The translations under genes were made by a program, and so were the position numbers. Under the pieces are notes generated by a model. It searched no databases, was not told the DNA's origin, and saw nothing but the letters and a program-made list of their open reading frames with translations. This document shows, piece by piece, positions 58,068 through 64,000 of a stretch of DNA of 64,000 nt (its first letter is position 1; every line of letters begins with the position of its first letter). Source of the stretch: Rotaria socialis (lineage: Eukaryota > Rotifera > Eurotatoria > Philodinida > Philodinidae); the NCBI GenBank assembly GCA_905331475.1, contig CAJNYU010003311.1:1-64000 (forward strand), given 5' to 3'.

Positions 58068-60863
58068 CTGAAGAAATTAATATTTTGTTTTAGATAATAA
58101 AAAGTAAATAATTAGTATTATCCTACAAAAAATTCAAAAAAATGAAACAGAAAAACTAATCCATTCATTTTTAAACTAATAGAAAACTTCTTGCAGAGAA
58201 TCGACCTGTTCTTTTCTTGAGATGAACAATGAAATTTCAAAAACTAATACGAAGATAATGATCACTAAATTTAATCATGATTTCTTGTCATTTCTCACTT
58301 TATATCTGAGTTACTTATCTGTGTGATAAAAATGCAAATTTATAAGTTTGAACTCATCAATTTCAACTGATTATGATCATCTATTTCTAAACTGACGAGA
58401 CTAATAATAATTAGCTATGCATGAAAGTAGTAACAATTATTTTTGACTCACAAATAAAATTTCAACAAATAGACATATACATGCATCATACTGTACAGAT
58501 TGGGTTTGGTTTCGATGCGAACTATGGGCTCTATTTTGAATTGAACTCGATCATACATATTAGAAATCGGTCAAATTCAAACTTTTACTAATACGTAGCC
58601 ATTTGCAGATGTTACCAGGTTATTAGGGTAGGGAAAGAAAAATTGAATTGATTTCTACTCTTGTCAAATATATAATTAATGTGTTTTAACAAAAGGATTT
58701 TCTATAAACTATAATGAAGTTTTTATTCTAACGTTTTATCGTTGGTTGTTGTTTTTAGATGTAAATGAACTTTGATTATATATTTTCGAACACTAGCATA
58801 TATTCTATCATCCGAAATAAATAGTATTCAATGCGCATTAACCATAAGCAAAACTCTATATTGCTAAAGAAATATTGGGAAACTCTCTAAAAACAAAGTC
58901 TTCATTTTAATATGAACACTTTTTAAACATAGCAGAGAGTCTCAACGATATCAATGTCGATAGTATCAAAGTATCTGAAGTTAAGTAGTCTAATTATTAT
59001 TCGTTATGTTTTCAGAATAAAAATAATAATAGTCAATTGCTTACTCACACTAAAAGCTACTATTATTCTACTGTTGTTATAGTACGTCAATCATGTAAGA
59101 GACAATTGTTACGTTTTCATTTTCTTGTGTGACACACCATTCGATTCAAACGTTTCAAGTTTATTTACATTCACTAGTTCACAATGAGTAAGTGTAACGT
59201 GCTTTATGCAAGCCTTCTGCGTCGATTCAATTCCTTGTAAAACATATCAATTCAATATATACACTCAAAACTTCTATCGCTCTGGTTCTAATATCCCATT
59301 ATGGCATTATCGTTTTTTTTTGAAAAAACCTAATAATTCAGACATATTCCAAATCTATTTCAGTTTAACTATTTGGTAGTTTTCCCTCCTGCTCATATAC
59401 TTGTGCTTCAGATATTTTCCCAGCTTTTATACGCAGAAATGACATTTTCAATGATAATACTCTCGGCTCTTCATAATCCACTTTTATGGTTTTAAGAAAA
59501 CTTCGTTGTTTAGCATTGAATGTGGAAGATTTACTACTTGATTTTCATTTGAGACGATCGATTTCTTTATCTTAAGCTATTTTTCAAGCCACATCTATAG
59601 TAATAGTATCTCATGTAGATAATAGAGTTTTCTTGTTTTTTTCAATTTGTCAACTATTACCGTGTTCAAAATCCTCCGTACTTTACTGAATCAATCATAT
59701 ATTTCTTACTATCTATTTTCGTCAATTTTTATTTAATCTTATTCTTTTATTATCAACTCTTGACTCATCATAGCCATACATTCAGCGTTTAATGGATTCT
59801 TGCTGACTAGAGGTATATTGTAACTGTCATTGAAGTGGTATTCGATTGGTTACTTATTGCATACTTAACTATCATTCTTTATTAATGACAAAATGGCTAG
59901 TTGTCTTTCTATCCCTCAGTTCGGTCGAGCTCAAAAATGGTTTGATTGATAACAGACGCTGATTAAATTTATCTCATACATAAAAGAAGAACGATTATCG
60001 TAGCAAATGAATTGAATTCCTACCTCATATGATTATTTGAGTCTCTGAATACAAATAAAGAAATGACAGAGATGAATTGTGTAATCACGTATACTTATAA
60101 ATACAAGTGTACGTGGGTATGTAACAATGAAAAAAATGAACTACTACTACTATCTATTTGAAAAATATGCCAAGGCTTAACCTTGTAACCGAATGTTAAT
60201 TAATTGATTTCAATATGCATAGAATTTTCAGTAAAACGACACAAAGGTTAACATAAATCATCATATCGCTCGAATTCAAAAAATTCAAAAAATTCAAAAT
60301 CTTTTGATTAAGACTTTTTGAAAACTGAAATACAATTCAATCTTTTTTTTTGTTTATAACTATAATGTCTTCATTTCATCATATACAATCAAGACGTTTC
60401 GTAATAATCCCAATGAAGAAAAAGCTATTTTGTATGCGTTCAGCAATCGTGCTTTTTCTTGATTATTAGATGACCGATGATTGGCCGATTATGCGCTTTT
60501 CTTTTTCTACTATTAATTAACCGCAAAAGAAATCACGGCTACCCAAATGTACTGTATGTATAACTCATAACAATAAAGAATAAAGAGGAATCTTCTTTTC
60601 CATTCTGAAAAGTAAGTTGTCTGGGTCAGTGATCAATCATCAATATATATATATATATACATATTTTTTTTTTCTCAAGCACTCGTACTATTCTATCATG
60701 TTCATTAGTATGAACATCTGCTTAATACGGTGACCTTTTCTTCTTTTTGTCTGTGCGTGTGTATACATCAATATTCCATTACTTGCCGATCAGATCAACG
60801 TAAATATTGAACTTCATCATTGAGACGATCAGACTGTTCTAATACAACAAAGACGAAAAGAAG
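58068..60863. other. 2.8-kb intergenic region, no gene seen
   Basis: A+T-rich. Lies between two divergently transcribed genes for secreted proteins. An (AT)n tract near 60640-60660 sits about 200 bp upstream of the next start codon and may include its TATA region. Three ATTCAAAAA units occur near 60275-60300. Confidence 0.5.
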
Positions 60864-63800
60864 ATGTTTTCAGTTTTTTCAATTGTATTTGTATTCTTGA
60901 TCGTGAATAACTCATACAGTAGCCCAATTTATAATATTGATAATGCTACTGATGTTGATGATTCCGAGTCTCAATTTCATCTTGCGTGTAATGAAAATAG
61001 TCTATCAACTGACAATAATACTTTGTTCGAGGTAAATTCACAAATCTTTTGGTAAATATTATTTAGCTTTTTTTAAAATTTAGCTTCTAAATAACAATCG
61101 ATATTGGTTTGTATTAGCTCGGAGTAAGGTGATCTATGGTGATCAAACATGGAACAATGTTCTTATGCAAACTTCAACCACAACAAATGATACAATCTAT
61201 TTAGAATTTATTGGAGAGAATAGGTATGCATTTATTTTGATTATTTTCTTTTTCTCACGAAATATTTATTTTATTTGTTTTTCTTAATTCTAGCAATGGT
61301 TCTTGTGTTAATTCCGAAAAAGTTCAGATTGGATCAAGTACACAATCAAATCGAGTGTCTGCTCATTGGTCAAATGATACAGGTAATCTATTTCGGTATC
61401 TTTTCACTAACTATTTTTATCGTATTTTATATTCTGTTATAAGGATTTCTTGAAATGGTTTTTATTGATCAAACTATGATACATTTAATTCTGTGCTATT
61501 CAATCGAGTCTCATGAAACAAATGTTTGTGCTCAAAAGCAAAGTGAACATTTTTTTATTCAAAATAATGAACAAGAACAAGAACAAGAAAATGATACAAT
61601 GTTACAATTAAAATCTCATTGTTTTTCGATCAATTTAGACGATTTCGTTGTTAACGATCACCCAAGTAAGTAAAAAAAAATTCTTTTCAAGTTTTCATAT
61701 AAATTAGCTGTTTTGTAGAAAAATGTTTACCCATTGTTTCTGAACGAGAATCGGCTAGTCATGATTCTGTAGAATCATCAAACGAGACTAGCAGTGAAAA
61801 AAATGTTCAAACAAGTATATAATAATTTTCTGTAAATTCTTTTAATTTAATTTATTCTTCTAATTAAAGATGATTCACAAGTTATAGAACAAGAAAATAT
61901 TACAGAGAGATCAATTTCTAAATCTGATTTTACTATACGTACAAATCGAACAAATCGATTGGAAGTTCTAGAAGAATATTACAATAATATGACTACAAAT
62001 TCGACGAATGAAGATCAAATCGAAGAAATAACACCAATCAAAATAAAAAATATTATTGTACTTACAAAAGATATGTCATCTAGTGAATCATCAGATCAAA
62101 CAAATTTGACTAGTATCGAGCAAAATGGTAAGGAAAAGAAGCGGTTTATCTCTAATAGACATTCAAGAATGATTTTAATTATGCTATTCATTAAAATTTT
62201 AGAGGATAAACTGAATAGCTATATTGTAAATATTTTTGATAGAAATAAATAATGTTCTATGACATACAATCTAACAGAAGTGGTGAAATCTGTCGACACA
62301 AACTTAGATGGCACCCCTTCTAACACTAATCCTATATTCATAAGACATCTTGTTATAGTAAAAGAAGTATTTTTCTACTGTATTTCTAAGTAAATAGGTT
62401 AAAAGATGTTATAGAAATTCAGTCTGGAATATCTAGATAGAGCGAAGTGGTCTTCTTGTGATTATCATGACTAGCTATGTCGTATTTCACACTGTTAGTT
62501 TACTAGAGTTCCACGAAAAGCTTTCGTTTTTGACTAATCATATTTCGGTTATGATTACTTTATATTGAACTTAGAAGAAAAAAACCAGTAATTTGTTATA
62601 TTCATGATATGAATATAATTTCAGAAATTGTTACAAATGAAACAACTAATGAATCAGTTCCATCAGTTATTCTTCACAAAGTACTTATGGCTGAAACAAC
62701 AACAGAAGTTTTACCAGATAATTCAACAATGACCCAAAGTTTATTGACTCGGCCAATGGACAAGAACGAGTCTACTACTGAAATCAATATCGATACTATC
62801 ACTTCGGTTAATCTTTCGACAACATATGTGCATCCAACTAATGAAGATGAACATTTAAATAAATCAATAAAATCAGTTCATATCGAAGAATCTATTATTT
62901 TGGTCAATGTAGACTATGAAAAAAGTACGGCTATTATTGAAACTACAATCGAAGTAACTACTACTGAAGCAACAATAACAACAACATCTGCTGTTCCAGC
63001 TGATTGTCTGGTTCTAAGTGATTGTCCATTTGACCATTGTGCATTTGCTCGAAAGTTTGATAGCCATGGATGCCCAACATGTAATTGCTTGAAGTCAAAT
63101 AAACCAAACATAATCTGTTCAACATTAACTTGCCAAGAATGTTTATATGGACATTATACTGATTCTTATGGAGTAAATATCTTTAGAGAAAATGATTTTT
63201 TTTTATACATTTATATGTTCTTGATTTCTTCTTTCAGTGTCCGACTTGCCAATGTCAAAGTCGTCCATATCCACCATTAGGTGAACGTTGTCCACAATTA
63301 AATTGTGAACCGTGCTATTTTGGTACAGTTAAAGATGAATTTAATTGTGATACATGTATATGTATTCGACCTAATAATCAAGAATGTCCAGCACTTAATT
63401 GCACATTTGGATCATGTAAGTATGGTTCGATTAAAGATGAAGATGATTGTCCAACTTGTGATTGTGTATTACCAAAAATAAATGCAACTGAATCTAATTG
63501 TTCTACTACTATTTCATGTTCACCATGTCATCTGGGTGAGTAGAAGAAATCAATTGATGTACAATAAGAAATAACTTCTTCGTTTTTTATTTAAAATACT
63601 AGGCTATGTAACTGATGCTGATGGGTGTCAAACATGCCGATGTAAATTTCGTGGTAGTGCTCCTTGTGCCTCAATTTCATCTGAATGTCAATGTGATTAT
63701 GGATCGTATTTAAATTCGGATGGATGCGAAACATGTTCTTGTCTACCTGATCCAAAAAGTGCTTCACGGTCAGTCTAAAATTCAATGACGCCAAGTTGAA

Positions 63801-64000
63801 GATAGAATTTTTTTTCTGTTTATTAGGCAAGCGTGTTGGGAATTATTGAATGAAGCAAATTTTTATAATACATCTGGACCGAAATGTGCATCAGATGGAT
63901 CATTTTATGCACGTCAATGTGATAAATCACAATCGAAATGTTGGTGTGTTACACCGAATGGTGTTCATGTTAGTGGATTTGAATCACAACCTGAAGAAAA
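60864..64000 (+). CDS. Secreted antistasin-repeat / thyroglobulin-1 protein (3' end outside window)
   Basis: Probably a secreted protease inhibitor or matrix protein. Starts with a signal peptide (MFSVFSIVFVFLIVNNSYSS). Exon 1 (60864-61031) splices in frame to NNNRYWFVLARSKVIYG, the start of an unrecognised extracellular N-terminal domain spread over several short exons. A long Thr/Ser/Glu-rich linker (about 61.7-63.0 kb) has many N-glycosylation sites and an intron of about 495 bp (about 62129-62623). Six antistasin-like cysteine repeats follow, of the type CxxCxYGxxxDxxGCxTCxC: SHGCPTCNC, SYGCPTCQC, EFNCDTCIC, EDDCPTCDC, ADGCQTCRC, SDGCETCSC. The last exon begins a thyroglobulin type-1 domain (QACWELLNEANF ... 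QSKCWCVTPNGVHVSG). Antistasin domains inhibit serine proteases and thyroglobulin-1 domains often inhibit cysteine proteases. The gene runs off the right edge. Confidence 0.8.

Noticed and set aside
1-64000. tRNA, rRNA, CRISPR arrays, and retroviral, LTR or capsid-bearing elements
   Set aside because: No tRNA box-B type sequence in a foldable context, no rRNA core, no regular spacer array, and no reverse transcriptase, integrase or capsid motif was recognised by eye.

Overview
The window is A+T-rich eukaryotic DNA. Genes are split by many 50-90 nt GT-AG introns plus a few introns of about 1-3 kb. Most genes are best compared with animal orthologues (ATRX, GET4, MRPS15, FAM92/CIBAR, SPATA18/Mieap, kleisin, UROS). 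They sit beside an F-box/leucine-rich gene, a coiled-coil/propeller gene and three secreted or unusual genes whose families are typical of bacteria or fungi. That mix suggests a bdelloid rotifer (Rotaria/Adineta type). This is inference from gene content and style, not from a database match.

Layout. 1-6090 is empty A+T-rich DNA. 6091-6950 is a Tc1/mariner-like fold-back element with an ambiguous base at the hairpin boundary. 7313-8581 (-) is a coiled-coil/propeller protein. 10044-10377 is a small hAT-type element with perfect 8-bp target duplications. From 12.5 to 21.6 kb the minus strand carries a divergent kleisin (cohesin subunit), uroporphyrinogen-III synthase, a doubtful small gene and a FAM92/CIBAR BAR-domain gene. 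22394-24067 (+) is the F-box-like gene. From 25.7 to 37.9 kb the minus strand carries SPATA18/Mieap (with a 3-kb intron rich in simple repeats), MRPS15 and GET4. GET4 is divergent from an 11-exon ATRX/XNP helicase (38303-47258, +).

47.7-58.1 kb is the most accessory part. It holds a secreted, probably GPI-anchored (alpha/alpha)6-type glycoside hydrolase resembling GH162, then a 4.5-kb gene-free interval with several nested inverted-repeat elements. Next is a DUF4139-family protein with a complete ubiquitin domain inside it, then a secreted GIN-domain (DUF2807) protein. At the right edge (60864 to beyond 64000, +) is a secreted mosaic protein with six antistasin-like repeats and a thyroglobulin type-1 domain.

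The genes do not form a pathway. They are ordinary housekeeping functions (heme synthesis, mitochondrial translation and quality control, tail-anchored protein insertion, chromatin, cohesin, cilia) next to accessory secreted proteins. The most novel item is the ubiquitin inside the DUF4139 protein at 54037-56774. It keeps all seven lysines and the Ile44 patch but ends in Gly-Ser instead of Gly-Gly, so it looks like a permanent internal domain. No rRNA, tRNA or CRISPR array was recognised, and no retroviral or LTR element was seen.
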